A stretch of DNA of 64,000 bases from Candidatus Thiovulum imperiosus (GCA_024281175.1 JAMJTW010000034.1:1-64000), one strand, 5' to 3'; counted from the stretch's first letter, positions 44,039 to 53,763 are shown. Notes: generated by a model from the letters alone, not told the origin. Numbers and translations: made by a program.

Positions 44039-44889
44039 TATTTTGTAAACTCTGTACCTATACCGTCAGAAGTTAGAATTTCAAGAAGAATAGAGTGTTC
44101 AACTCTACCATCAACAATATGAGCTTTCTCAACTCCACCTTTTACAGCCTCGAGACAAGCATTCACCTTTGGTATCATTCCTCCGTAAATAGTTTTATCT
44201 TTTTTCAACTTTTCAACCTCATCAACATTTAGAGAGTGAATAAGTTCTCCTTCGCTATTTAAAACACCAACTGTATCTGTAAGAAATAGAACTTTTTTTG
44301 CACCAATCTCTTTTGCCACAGCACTTGCTGTATAGTCAGCATTGATGTTGTATCCCAAATCTCCAAGTTCAGAACCACTACCAATTGGTGCGATTACAGG
44401 AATAAATTTCTCTTCTAAAAGTTTGTAAATCACTTTTGAGTCGATTTTATCTACAACTCCTACTCGACCAAGTTTCCCATTTTCAAAAGGAGATGCCTCT
44501 ATAAAATTTGAGTCTTTTCCTGAAACTCCAATCGCTTTTGCTCCAAAATGGTTTAAAAGTGCTGTTATCTCTTTATTTATTCCTCCACTCAAAACCATCT
44601 CCACAATTTCCATAACTTCGTCTGTTGTAACTCTCTGTCCATCGATAAATTCTGTCTCAATTTGCAATTTATCCAACATCTCTGTAATTCTCTTTCCTCC
44701 ACCATGAACAATAACTGGTCGAATGCCGATGAGGTAGAGCAGAAGTACATCTTGAGCAAATTTCTCTTTTAAAGTTGGGGAGGTTTGAGCTGAACCACCA
44801 TATTTAATTACAACTATCTCTCCATTGAATTGTTTTATAAATGGTAAAGCGTCTAAAAGGGTCTTGACAGTTCCTATTTTTTTCTTCAA
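44038..44889 (-). CDS. argB: Acetylglutamate kinase
   Basis: Phosphorylates N-acetylglutamate in arginine synthesis. VIKYGGSAQ and IVHGGGKRI bind the phosphates; GVSGKDSNFIEA and NADYTASAVAKEIGA follow the family. 283 residues. Together with argH and the argA-like gene in this window it covers much of the pathway, but the genes are dispersed. A hairpin (44931-44961) lies upstream. Confidence 0.96.
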   Translation of the reverse strand: MKKKIGTVKTLLDALPFIKQFNGEIVVIKYGGSAQTSPTLKEKFAQDVLLLYLIGIRPVIVHGGGKRITEMLDKLQIETEFIDGQRVTTDEVMEIVEMVLSGGINKEITALLNHFGAKAIGVSGKDSNFIEASPFENGKLGRVGVVDKIDSKVIYKLLEEKFIPVIAPIGSGSELGDLGYNINADYTASAVAKEIGAKKVLFLTDTVGVLNSEGELIHSLNVDEVEKLKKDKTIYGGMIPKVNACLEAVKGGVEKAHIVDGRVEHSILLEILTSDGIGTEFTK

Positions 44890-44930
44890 AAAATCTCTTT
44901 TTTGAAATTTTATCTAAAGCCTAAAGTCCC

Positions 44931-44961
44931 GATTCCAAAAAGATATTTAAAATTTGGAATC
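44931..44961. terminator. Hairpin between gltD and argB
   Basis: GATTCCAAA / TTTGGAATC perfect 9 bp stem around a 13-base AT loop, between two genes on the minus strand; the same stem sequence is used in the ttcA-pdxJ terminator. Confidence 0.5.
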
Positions 44962-44973
44962 AGAACTTTAAAT

Positions 44974-46344
44974 TTATGATTCGAAGTTTTTCAAAATAGA
45001 TTTTGCAACTTCTCGACCATCATAAGTTGCTCTTACAACAAGGTCAGCACCTCGAACTATATCTCCTCCAGCATAAACTCCTTTTATATTTGTCTCTCCA
45101 TTTTCAGAAATAGTAACTTCGCCCCACTGATTTCTGGAAATATCTTTTAAGAATTCTGGAGAGTCTGGTTCAAATCCAAGAGCCATAACTACAATATCCG
45201 CATTAAATTCCTCTTCAGAGTCCGGGATTTCAACAACTCTTCTTCTCCCTGTCTCATCTGGTTCAGAGAGTTCTGTTCGTGCAAAAACAACACCTTTTGC
45301 TACACTATCTTTAGAAATAACTCTTTTTGGAGTTGAATAGAACTCAAAGTCAGCACCCTCTTCAACAGAGTTTCTATACTCTTTTCGGCTTCCAGGCATA
45401 TTGTTGTCATCTCTACGATAGTGGCATGTAACATTTGAAGCTCCCTCTCGAAGTGCAGTTCTAATACAGTCCATTGCCGTATCTCCACCACCAATTACAA
45501 TAACACTTTTCCCTTTCACATCTATATTTTCACTCTCTTCTCCAAAAAGTCTTTTTTGAACAGATGTTAAATAATCCATAGCTGGATAGACATTTTTACT
45601 ATTTTCATTTTCAATTTTCGCCTGTTTCGGTTTTGTAGCACCAACTCCTAAGAAAACGGCATCATGTTTCTCTCGAACCTCATCAAAAGAGATATCTTTT
45701 CCAACTTCACAATTTAGTTCTAATTTCATTCCAGCATCTTTAAGAAGCTCAACTCGATTTTTTACAATATTTTTATCCAGTTTAAAACCTGGAATTCCAT
45801 AACTCAAAAGTCCTCCAGCAGTTGAAGCTCTTTCATAAACTGTAACTGATACACCAGCTCTTAAAAGATAAGTTGCTAATGAGAGTCCTGCTGGACCAGA
45901 CCCAATTACACCTACACTCTTATCTATTTTCTTTTCTGGAAAAGGAAGTTGTAAACCTTTTCTAAATCCCTTTTCTGTAATAAACATCTCAACTGAACCA
46001 ATTGTAATTGCACCATGTCCATCATTAAGTGTACAATCTCCTTCACATAAAACATCATGTGGACAGACTCTACCCATAATTTCAGGAAATGGACTAGGTT
46101 CATTTGAGAGTTTAAATGCCAATTCTAAATCTGTTTCTGCTACTGCTTTTAACCATTGAGGAATAAAATTGTGTAGAGGACACTTATTCATACAGTACGG
46201 GTCTCCACACTGCACACATCTTTCACTTTGAGATTTTGCTTCAACTTTATCAAATGGCTCATAAACCTCATCAAAATCTTTAACTCTTTCTCCAACAAGT
46301 CTTTTTTTCTGTTCTACTCTATCTGTTGATAAAAAATTTTGCAT
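44974..46344 (-). CDS. gltD: Glutamate synthase small subunit
   Basis: NADPH-oxidising flavoprotein of GOGAT, delivering electrons to the large subunit. The N-terminal CVQCGDPYCMNKCPLHN and CPHDVLCEGDC hold iron-sulfur clusters. VIGSGPAGLSLA is the FAD motif, VIVIGGGDTAMDC the NADPH motif and GVYAGGDIVRGADLVVRA the second FAD motif. 456 residues, full length. The large subunit gltB is not in the window. Confidence 0.93.
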   Translation of the reverse strand: MQNFLSTDRVEQKKRLVGERVKDFDEVYEPFDKVEAKSQSERCVQCGDPYCMNKCPLHNFIPQWLKAVAETDLELAFKLSNEPSPFPEIMGRVCPHDVLCEGDCTLNDGHGAITIGSVEMFITEKGFRKGLQLPFPEKKIDKSVGVIGSGPAGLSLATYLLRAGVSVTVYERASTAGGLLSYGIPGFKLDKNIVKNRVELLKDAGMKLELNCEVGKDISFDEVREKHDAVFLGVGATKPKQAKIENENSKNVYPAMDYLTSVQKRLFGEESENIDVKGKSVIVIGGGDTAMDCIRTALREGASNVTCHYRRDDNNMPGSRKEYRNSVEEGADFEFYSTPKRVISKDSVAKGVVFARTELSEPDETGRRRVVEIPDSEEEFNADIVVMALGFEPDSPEFLKDISRNQWGEVTISENGETNIKGVYAGGDIVRGADLVVRATYDGREVAKSILKNFES

Positions 46345-46373
46345 TTATAATATCTTTTTTCACAATTATATCA

Positions 46374-46464
46374 GGGAGTGACGAAATAGGCTTTTGCTTC
46401 TCTTGTCATTTCGATATGAATGAAGTGATATAAAAGATTTCTCACCCAAAAGGGTTCGAAATGA
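46374..46464. repeat. Composite spacer repeat: GGGAGTGAC half plus GTCATTTCGA element
   Basis: It begins GGGAGTGACGAAATAG (left end of the first repeat family), then runs into GTCATTTCGATATGA ... GGTTCGAAATGAG (46404-46464), the second family. It fills the gltD upstream spacer. The same fusion of the two families occurs at 22727-22922. Confidence 0.7.
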
Positions 46465-46475
46465 GAAGTCTGTCT

Positions 46476-47516
46476 TTAATAGCGACTTAAAATTTTCTGC
46501 TTATATATAAAATATGTTCCTACAAACCATGAAGGTACTAATAAACCTATTATCCAAAAGTCGAGTGGTTTTGATAGAGAGAAAATTGCAAAATAATAAA
46601 TAGCTATGGAGAGACCAATAAATAGATTTATAACACCTTTGCCATGTCTCATATTTTGAATTCCAATTGCCATAATTAGAAATATTGTTGCGAGAGGAAA
46701 AAGAGAGAGTGCAATATTTACAATAAGTTTAACTCTTCTTTTCTTATTTTGCAAAGAGTACTCTAAATATTCGAGAGTATCCATATAGTCATCTCTATTC
46801 ATACTATTCAAGTCATTTATTCTCATCTCTTCAAAATAGACTTCAGAGATATTATCTATTCTATAAGAAAATAGAGAACCATTTTTTAAAACAAGTTGGA
46901 CGACTCCAATATTTTTTTCAATTTTAGCACTCTCAGCAACGATAAATCGTTCTTCTTTATCACCATCTTGATAAAATAGGGCTACATTTGTATAGATTTT
47001 ACCAGTACTTGTCTCTTTCATATCTTCAATAAAAATTGACCAACCACCAAACTTTTCTCCAAAATCTGTTGGTTCAATATTGAGAATTGCATTCTGCTTT
47101 TTGATATTTATAAACTCTTTGTACATCTGTTTTGTGTGAGGTATCATAACTATTGAGACAAAAAGAAGTAGAGCTGTAACAGTAACTCCAAATCCAAATA
47201 GTTTTCTCATAATAAATTTTGGAGGTACTCCTAGAGAAAAGATAACTACCATTTCAGAGTCAAAAGAGAGTTTATTGAAAGTTGTTACACCTCCAATAAA
47301 AAAAGCGAGAGGTATTGTGTAGAAAAGGAGATCAGGAAGAATAAATAGATATAGAACTCCCATCTCATAAACATCTATCTCAATTACAGAAGTGATAGTT
47401 GAGACTCGGACAAGAAAGACTACGGAGGCTATTACAAATAGAGGGATAAATACAGAGAAGAAATTTAGAGAGAAGTTTTTAGAGATATATTGGTCGAGTA
47501 GTTTCAATCCAATCAC
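46476..47516 (-). CDS. LptF/LptG-family lipopolysaccharide export permease
   Basis: Inner-membrane component of the LPS transport ABC system. Six hydrophobic segments: three in residues 10-120 and three after about 255, with a periplasmic beta-jellyroll between, the LptF/G arrangement. 346 residues. The N-terminus (LLDQYISKNF) is typical. Start GTG 47516 within the mtaB end, or TTG 47507, which has AGGTGA closer. Whether LptF or LptG is not decided. Confidence 0.85.
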   Translation of the reverse strand: MIGLKLLDQYISKNFSLNFFSVFIPLFVIASVVFLVRVSTITSVIEIDVYEMGVLYLFILPDLLFYTIPLAFFIGGVTTFNKLSFDSEMVVIFSLGVPPKFIMRKLFGFGVTVTALLLFVSIVMIPHTKQMYKEFINIKKQNAILNIEPTDFGEKFGGWSIFIEDMKETSTGKIYTNVALFYQDGDKEERFIVAESAKIEKNIGVVQLVLKNGSLFSYRIDNISEVYFEEMRINDLNSMNRDDYMDTLEYLEYSLQNKKRRVKLIVNIALSLFPLATIFLIMAIGIQNMRHGKGVINLFIGLSIAIYYFAIFSLSKPLDFWIIGLLVPSWFVGTYFIYKQKILSRY

Positions 47517-48690
47517 CTTTTATATCAGTTTCACTAGAAATTCCAACTTTGTAGAAAAATTGGTCTAAACCAGAGTAGAGATTTTCCTCTCCACTTTCGA
47601 TAAGAACTTCATGAGGTACAGAAATCTTTTTCTGGAAAGTTCTACTTTTCTCGGCGATGAGGTTCTCAACTTTCTGAAATCGCTCTTTTACAACTTTTGG
47701 GTCTATTTCTGGAAGTTTTGCTGAAGGAGTACCATCTCGTTTACTATATTTGAAAAGGTGAATATGTGTAAGTGGGAACTTTTTTAAATTTTCAAATCCA
47801 CTCTGAAATACCTCATCACTCTCTCCACCATGTCCAACAATAAAATCTGTTCCAAGAGCATATTCGTAAGAGGAGAGCTTTTCAAAAAGTTCCAAATCTT
47901 TATGAAGTCGGTTTCGTCTATTCATAATTTTCAACATTCGGTCATCTGTGTATTGCAAAGCGATATGAAGGTATCTTCCCATCCACTTTTCAGAAAGTAT
48001 CTCAAAAAATTCCTCTCCAATTTGACTAGGTTCTACACTACCAAGTCGAACTCTACGAACTCCTGAAACTTCTGAAATCCTCTTTAAAAGTTTTGCAAGT
48101 GAATTTCTTGCATCACCAAAACTTCCAATATTTGTTCCTGTTAAGACTATTTCACTAAAACCATTTGAAGCAACTTTTCTAACTTGTTCTAAAATATGTT
48201 CTTCAGAATAGCTTCGACTTTTCCCTCGAACAGAAGGTATGATACAGAAAGAGCAGGAGAAATTACACCCCTCTTGAATTTTTATAAAAGCTCGACTTTT
48301 TCCAAAATCTGAAACTAAAGTCTTGTCTAAATGCTCTAAATTTCCAACTTGAAAAGTTCTCTCTCCAAGTAGAAAATCTTCAACTCTCTCTTTTTCAGAT
48401 TGTCCAAAACCTGAAAAGATACTTTCTTGTTCAAAGAACTTTTTTCCTTGCGTCTGAACTCCACAACCTGTAAAAAATATCTTCTTTTCTGGAAACTCTC
48501 TTCGAACTCGATTTAAAAACTGCCGTCCATTAGTATCAGCACCATTTGTTACAGTGCAAGAATTTATTACTACAAAATCTGCCTCTTCCAAATTCTCTGT
48601 TTCAAAAACCTTTTCTAAATTCTCTACCATTACAGAAGTATCGAAAATATTTGTTCGACACCCAAAAGTTTTAAAAAATACTTTTTTCAA
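47479..48690 (-). CDS. mtaB: tRNA t6A37 methylthiotransferase (MtaB-like)
   Basis: Radical-SAM enzyme that converts t6A37 to ms2t6A37. The N-terminal MTTase domain has KTFGCRTN (C10), INSCTV and GCGVQ; the radical-SAM cluster motif is CNFSCSFC (CxxxCxxC). A TRAM-like tail follows. 403 residues. It ends 38 bases inside the LptF/G gene and starts 1 bp after flgH's stop, so it sits in a dense minus-strand operon. Confidence 0.9.
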   Translation of the reverse strand: MKKVFFKTFGCRTNIFDTSVMVENLEKVFETENLEEADFVVINSCTVTNGADTNGRQFLNRVRREFPEKKIFFTGCGVQTQGKKFFEQESIFSGFGQSEKERVEDFLLGERTFQVGNLEHLDKTLVSDFGKSRAFIKIQEGCNFSCSFCIIPSVRGKSRSYSEEHILEQVRKVASNGFSEIVLTGTNIGSFGDARNSLAKLLKRISEVSGVRRVRLGSVEPSQIGEEFFEILSEKWMGRYLHIALQYTDDRMLKIMNRRNRLHKDLELFEKLSSYEYALGTDFIVGHGGESDEVFQSGFENLKKFPLTHIHLFKYSKRDGTPSAKLPEIDPKVVKERFQKVENLIAEKSRTFQKKISVPHEVLIESGEENLYSGLDQFFYKVGISSETDIKGDWIETTRPIYL

Positions 48691-48691
48691 A

Positions 48692-49372
48692 TTAGAAAGG
48701 CCAAACTGAGTCGAAAAATCTGGACATCCAGCCCCGTTTTGTTCCTTGATTTAATTCACCCTGAGTAATATACTCAATTTTTGCATCAGACATATAGATA
48801 GAGTCAATTTCATTACTTGCAGTAATATTATAAGGGCTTATTACACCACTAATTTTGATAACCTGTTTTTCACCATTTATTAGAAGTTCTCTTGAGCCAT
48901 TGATGAAATAGTTTCCATTGTTGAGAATTTTAATTACTCTGGCAGTGATAGTAGTTGTAAATCTCTCATCTCTAACAGCACTACCAGTTCCAGTATAAGT
49001 GCTTTCAGAAGTACTTTCTAGTGCTATATCTGTTGCTGTATTTAGAGATGAAACACCTGTTCCAGTAAAAACTCCACCACCAAGTTTTCCCTCATTTACT
49101 TTTGCAAGATTTTTACTTGTTGTGGAGGAAGCAGAAGCTGTTTCAGTAATTCTAATTGTGATAATGTCATTTACATCCATCGCTTTTCTATCAGAAAATA
49201 GAGGTGTTTTACCTTGACCAAACAGGCTACCAGCGTTTGGTTCACTAACATCTTCTTCTCTTGATGGTAGCTCTTCAACATAAGTTGGAGGAGTGAAATC
49301 TATTTTTGGGTTCATCTTTTCAGAACAGCCGAAAAAGAGCATAAAAGTAGAAGAAAGCAGTACAAATCTCAT
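48692..49372 (-). CDS. flgH: Flagellar L-ring protein
   Basis: Outer-membrane ring of the flagellar basal body, so the organism is motile. I start it at the ATG at 49372 (AAAGGA 8 bases upstream), which gives the lipoprotein signal MRFVLLSSTFMLFFGC; the ATG at 49396 would add eight residues. FGCSEK is the lipobox; DVNDIITIRITETASASS and the C-terminal VSGVI-like block are conserved in FlgH. Confidence 0.93.
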   Translation of the reverse strand: MRFVLLSSTFMLFFGCSEKMNPKIDFTPPTYVEELPSREEDVSEPNAGSLFGQGKTPLFSDRKAMDVNDIITIRITETASASSTTSKNLAKVNEGKLGGGVFTGTGVSSLNTATDIALESTSESTYTGTGSAVRDERFTTTITARVIKILNNGNYFINGSRELLINGEKQVIKISGVISPYNITASNEIDSIYMSDAKIEYITQGELNQGTKRGWMSRFFDSVWPF

Positions 49373-49386
49373 TTTAAAATCCTTTT

Positions 49387-49932
49387 TTAAAAACATTCTC
49401 GATAGATGTAGATATCTGAAGCGTTAAGTTCTTTATGATGTTTAAACTCTTTGAATTTGATTTTAAAATCAGAACTTTCGCCTTTTTGAAGAGGTATTTC
49501 TAGTGTTTCAGTTTTTCTTGCGATTGGATTTAAAACCAAAAGAGGTTGAATATATTCAAAAAATCCATCTTGAGGTGGAGTAACAAAAGTGTGAAATCTA
49601 CATTCTGAGATATCCTCTTCACCTTGAGCTGTAAATTTTCCCCGTACAATCAGAACATCGGCAAACTCCATCTGTCTAACATAATTTATCTCCATTTCAG
49701 TACCATATAGATATTTGTGAATTACAAAATATGAGACAAAAGGACCAAAAACCATACTAACAAAACCGACAAGAACTAAAATGTTTGCTAACCAGCTTTT
49801 TTTAACTAAAACAGCAAGAAGAAAAGAGAAGAAAATTAAAGCTCCAAGCCAATATAGAGCATAAAAATCGTAGTCATGTAGAGTGGAGACAAAAGAGAAA
49901 ATTATTTCTCGAAGTTGCTCTATTTTATCCAT
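49387..49932 (-). CDS. DUF2393-type membrane protein
   Basis: Two hydrophobic segments (about 26-45 and 50-72) precede a soluble beta-rich domain. It resembles the DUF2393 proteins found beside hisIE in Campylobacterota. 181 residues. It starts within the last 8 bases of hisIE. Role unknown; the soluble domain is expected outside the cytoplasm. Confidence 0.65.
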   Translation of the reverse strand: MDKIEQLREIIFSFVSTLHDYDFYALYWLGALIFFSFLLAVLVKKSWLANILVLVGFVSMVFGPFVSYFVIHKYLYGTEMEINYVRQMEFADVLIVRGKFTAQGEEDISECRFHTFVTPPQDGFFEYIQPLLVLNPIARKTETLEIPLQKGESSDFKIKFKEFKHHKELNASDIYIYRECF

Positions 49933-50590
49933 TTCTTGAAGCCTTCTCTACTAAACCACCAATTCCAAATCGCCTTTTAAGTTCTGACTCTATTTTGTCT
50001 GGATTTACATTGGATAGGGAAAGAGCTACAAGATAGTGGTAGATGAGATCTGACGCTTCAGCAACTATCTCCTTTTCATCTCTATCTTTTACAGCAAGAG
50101 CAAACTCTCCAGCCTCTTCTAAAACTTTTTTTAGAACTCTATTTGCTCCACCTTGAAGAAGTTTGGAAGTGTATGAAGTTTCTGGATTTCCCTCTCTTTT
50201 TCTCTCTTCAATCTTGTGAAAAAGTTGGTCAGTAACAGAGTATTTTTCACTCATATTCTCTTTCACTTCCAGAACCTCATCACCACTAATATCTGTAAAG
50301 AAACAACTCTCTCGTCCTGTGTGACAAGCAACACCTTTCTGTTCCACTTTTAAAAGTAAAGTATCTCCATCACAATCAAGTAACATCTCTACTATCTTTT
50401 GAGTATGTCCACTCTCTTCACCTTTCTTCCAAATCCGCTGTTTTGTTCTTGAAAAGTAGTGTGCATATCCACTATTTCGAGAAAGCTCCAGTGCTTCTCT
50501 ATCCATATATGCAACCATTAAAACATCTTTCTCTACATTTTGAACAACAACAGGAAGAAGACCACCTACTTTTTCCCAATCTATATTCAT
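49925..50590 (-). CDS. hisIE: Bifunctional phosphoribosyl-AMP cyclohydrolase / phosphoribosyl-ATP pyrophosphatase
   Basis: Steps 2 and 3 of histidine synthesis. HisI (1-110): VAYMDREALE, SRTKQRIWKKGE, LLDCDGDTLL and GVACHTGRESCF. HisE (about 120-215): SYTSKLLQGGANRVLKKVLEEAGE and EASDLIYHYLVAL. 221 residues is the normal fusion length. Followed by the DUF2393 gene with overlap. Confidence 0.96.
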   Translation of the reverse strand: MNIDWEKVGGLLPVVVQNVEKDVLMVAYMDREALELSRNSGYAHYFSRTKQRIWKKGEESGHTQKIVEMLLDCDGDTLLLKVEQKGVACHTGRESCFFTDISGDEVLEVKENMSEKYSVTDQLFHKIEERKREGNPETSYTSKLLQGGANRVLKKVLEEAGEFALAVKDRDEKEIVAEASDLIYHYLVALSLSNVNPDKIESELKRRFGIGGLVEKASRNG

Positions 50591-50606
50591 CTCTCTCCTT
50601 TAGAAT

Positions 50607-51422
50607 TTACAATTCTACTCTATTTAGTAGATATTTTGCCTCTTTCCCAATTTCTATAATTGAGAGAAAATTACCATTTCTTACAAAATATTTTCCAATT
50701 TCCCTATTTTTGAAATTTGAAATCTCCAACTTTCTACCAAGTTCTAAATCTTGAGAATCACCCAAGTAAAAATTCTCTACCAAATTTAAAAAATCGATAG
50801 GATTCTCTGATATTTCATCTCTAAATTTGAAATCTCCCTCTGAAACTCTGTGAAGATAAGAGAGAATTCCAACTCTGTTCAATCTTTCTGCTATTTCAGT
50901 TCCAATACTTCGGATATAAGAACCCTCACTAACTTCTATCTGAAAAGTTAAAAATGGGTGTGAATAGTTTAGAAGTTCTATTTTAAAAATTTCTGAAGTT
51001 ATCTTTTTTAACTCAAAATCGACTCCATCTCTAGCAAGAGAGTATGCTCTTTTTCCATCTACTCTTTTTGCTGAATATTTTGGTGGAGTATAAGTTATCT
51101 CTCCAATTAGAGATTGAAAAACTTCTAAAATATTCTCTTTTGAAACTTTTGGAACATCTGAAATCTTAGTAACTCTCTCTATATCTAATGTTTCTGAAAC
51201 TGCACCTAACCATAAAGTAGCTTTATAAACTTTCGGACTCTTTTTAAGAAATTGAAAAAATTTTGTATATTGTCCAAAAGCAACAACTAAAGTTCCTGAA
51301 GCAAATGGGTCGAGAGTTCCAGAAAAACCAGCTTTCTTTACTCTATATTTTCTCTTGATTTGAGAAAGATATCTATTTGAAGAGACAAAACTAGGCTTCT
51401 TAACTACAAAAATTCTATTCAC
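50607..51422 (-). CDS. truB: tRNA pseudouridine-55 synthase
   Basis: Forms pseudouridine 55 in tRNA T-loops. The catalytic aspartate is in GFSGTLDPFASGTL; the family's SSNRYL and EGSYIRSIG blocks follow. I prefer GTG 51422 (start MNRIFVVKKP), with AGGA about 10 bases upstream, over TTG 51431. 271 residues. The C-terminal PUA-like tail is short. Confidence 0.92.
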   Translation of the reverse strand: MNRIFVVKKPSFVSSNRYLSQIKRKYRVKKAGFSGTLDPFASGTLVVAFGQYTKFFQFLKKSPKVYKATLWLGAVSETLDIERVTKISDVPKVSKENILEVFQSLIGEITYTPPKYSAKRVDGKRAYSLARDGVDFELKKITSEIFKIELLNYSHPFLTFQIEVSEGSYIRSIGTEIAERLNRVGILSYLHRVSEGDFKFRDEISENPIDFLNLVENFYLGDSQDLELGRKLEISNFKNREIGKYFVRNGNFLSIIEIGKEAKYLLNRVEL

Positions 51423-51541
51423 TACTATCAAGTCCTATATTTTATTATTTTTATATCACAAAAAAAATGGTTTTTCAAATGGAATTATAAGGGAGTTCTT
51501 TTTGGTAAAATAACTCTTATTTTCGATTTAAAGGCAACAGC

Positions 51542-53287
51542 GTGAAAATAGCTCTATTTTTACTTTTTGTTATAACTCAACTCTCTTCTCTTCAACTTGT
51601 AGATACTCATATCGAACGGGGTGAAATAGACAAAGCATTAAACAGACTTTTCCATTTAGCAAAAGATGAAAAAAATTTTAGATGTTTAGAAGTTCTACCA
51701 TGTATCTCAGCAGAAGATGTTGATAAAAGAGTTCAAAAACTTATTATTTTAACAAATGATGAACTTGAGAAAGAGATAATTGGAAATTTCTTTAATGAAC
51801 TCGGTACAGAAGACAATAGCTTTTTAGTTGCATATAATGCACTAAAAGATGAGAAATATTTTGAGGCTTATGATAGATACAAAAGTCTCTCAAGCATCTA
51901 TCCAAGCAACCCAAATCTTTTAAAAGATTTAGGAAAGTCAGCAGTTAAAATTGGAAAGTATCGAGAGAGCGAACAAGCATATAGAGAACTCATTGAATTT
52001 GATCCAAACAGTATAGATAGCTATATCCAACTTGCTGGAATATATTACAAACTTGAAGAGTTTGATAAAGCGAAAGAGGTTCTTGATAAAGCGAAAAGAA
52101 TTGACCCAAAAAATGAGAGAGTTGAAAAACTTCAGAAAGAGGTAGAGAGTAGTGACAGTATTGTTGCCAAAATATTTGATGATAGAGATGGTGATGAGGT
52201 AGATGGTATTCTTGAGGAAGAGGAGAGTGAAGAAGATACTCTAATTCCTTGGAGTGGTGAACTGGTTGATAGCAATGACTCTTTTCTACTACCTCCATTA
52301 GAAGCAGTTGCTGAAACTGAAGAGGATAAAGAGAAGAGATATGAAGAGATTGGAGACGAGTTGGAAGATTTTGGAGATAGAGCTGAGGATTTAAAGTATG
52401 AAATGGAGAGTGAACGAGAAGAGCAGAGAGAAGAGATGATAGATACTAGAAAAGATAGCAAAGAGTGGAAACTTCTTTTTGAGATAAATAGAATTTTAGA
52501 TGACACAATTTCAAATTTAAAAGAGATGCCTTTTCTTGTTTCTGAACAACTTTCTGGAATTTCTGGAATAGAGCCTAAAAATTATGAGACAAGTCATATT
52601 GTTCCAAACTTATATGTAGATTTTCCTTTTTCAAGTATGAGATTTGGAATGAATATCTACTCAAGACAGTATCTAAAAGATGATGAGAATGATGGATATA
52701 CTCTAATTACACCTTTTCTAAATTTATATGAAAACAATGAAACTAAATTTGGAATTGGCGGTTCATACTTAATGGTTGATGGAGAGAGTGTTATGTCACC
52801 GTCAGTTTATGGTAGTGTATCAGTTTTAAACACTCTTTTAAAAATGGTTTATAAAATGAACACTTATAGTGAAAATAGTGACATGAGCCATGACTCGCTA
52901 CTCTTTTCTGGAGAGTACTCTTTTCAAAATTTGCTCTTTGCTGACAAGCTCCGTTTAAAATATGTTCTATTAATGAGTTCTTTAGCGATGAGTTCTGAAG
53001 ATGAATTTGAAGATATTTCCCAATATATGTCAAATATGTTGGGAGTAAACTATCTCATTACACCAATTGCAAATTTAGATATAGAGAGTGGTCTATCTTA
53101 TGAGATGAGAACTTATGGTGGAGAGCGAGAAGATAATCAAATTTCTCTTTTCGGAATGGTTCAATATACAATGTGGAGATATCACAAATTGGCTACTCTT
53201 CTAAAAATGGTTCAAAATAGTTCAAATGTAGACGCTTGGGAGTATGATGAGACTCTACTTGGAATGAACTATAAATTTGTTTTCTAG
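51542..53287 (+). CDS. TPR protein with probable outer-membrane beta-barrel C-terminus
   Basis: A signal peptide (1-17) is followed by TPR repeats (about 100-200; two clear ones from GKSAVKIGKYRESEQAYREL to EEFDKAKEVLDKAKRIDPKN), an acidic coiled-coil linker (about 215-310, very Glu-rich) and a C-terminal region of alternating beta strands (about 350-581) ending KFVF, the aromatic end of a barrel. It probably sits in the outer membrane as an assembly or secretion factor. GTG start at 51542. First gene of a plus-strand operon that runs to 56172. Confidence 0.7.
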   Translation: MKIALFLLFVITQLSSLQLVDTHIERGEIDKALNRLFHLAKDEKNFRCLEVLPCISAEDVDKRVQKLIILTNDELEKEIIGNFFNELGTEDNSFLVAYNALKDEKYFEAYDRYKSLSSIYPSNPNLLKDLGKSAVKIGKYRESEQAYRELIEFDPNSIDSYIQLAGIYYKLEEFDKAKEVLDKAKRIDPKNERVEKLQKEVESSDSIVAKIFDDRDGDEVDGILEEEESEEDTLIPWSGELVDSNDSFLLPPLEAVAETEEDKEKRYEEIGDELEDFGDRAEDLKYEMESEREEQREEMIDTRKDSKEWKLLFEINRILDDTISNLKEMPFLVSEQLSGISGIEPKNYETSHIVPNLYVDFPFSSMRFGMNIYSRQYLKDDENDGYTLITPFLNLYENNETKFGIGGSYLMVDGESVMSPSVYGSVSVLNTLLKMVYKMNTYSENSDMSHDSLLFSGEYSFQNLLFADKLRLKYVLLMSSLAMSSEDEFEDISQYMSNMLGVNYLITPIANLDIESGLSYEMRTYGGEREDNQISLFGMVQYTMWRYHKLATLLKMVQNSSNVDAWEYDETLLGMNYKFVF

Positions 53288-53295
53288 GAGAAGAT

Positions 53296-53763
53296 GTGGA
53301 AATTGAAAAAATATTGGAATTAGATAATGCTCATCTATTAGAGAGTTTGATACAGGGAAATAAACACCATCTTAAATATGTAGATGAAGATGGAAACAAC
53401 TTGCTTTTAAAGTCATTAGAACTCTCTCTTTCTGATGAGGTAGTAGCTCTACTTATGAAACATATAGATTTTAGAGAGGCGAACGAGTCTGGAATTACAC
53501 CATTTTTTGAAGCAATTCGAAAAAATAGAGAGAAATGGGTAATCTATATGATTGAAAACGGAGTTGATATAAATCATACAGATAGAGACTCTGGTTTTAC
53601 ACCACTTATGGAGGCGGTAACTTCAAATAGCGAAAAACTTACAAAACTTCTTTTGGAAAATGGTGCAGATTTGGAATTGAGAGATAGTCATGGATATTCT
53701 GCTCACGATTTTGCAAGAAAAATGAGAAGAGTAAACTTAGTTCAAATTTTGGAGGGGAGTTGA
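53296..53763 (+). CDS. Ankyrin-repeat protein
   Basis: 155 residues with about four ankyrin repeats; clear copies are NESGITPFFEAIRKNREKWV, DSGFTPLMEAVTSNSEKLTK and DSHGYSAHDFARKMRRVN. Ankyrin repeats mediate protein binding. No signal peptide. GTG start with GGAGAAG upstream. It overlaps nadD by four bases, a TTGA junction. Confidence 0.85.
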   Translation: MEIEKILELDNAHLLESLIQGNKHHLKYVDEDGNNLLLKSLELSLSDEVVALLMKHIDFREANESGITPFFEAIRKNREKWVIYMIENGVDINHTDRDSGFTPLMEAVTSNSEKLTKLLLENGADLELRDSHGYSAHDFARKMRRVNLVQILEGS

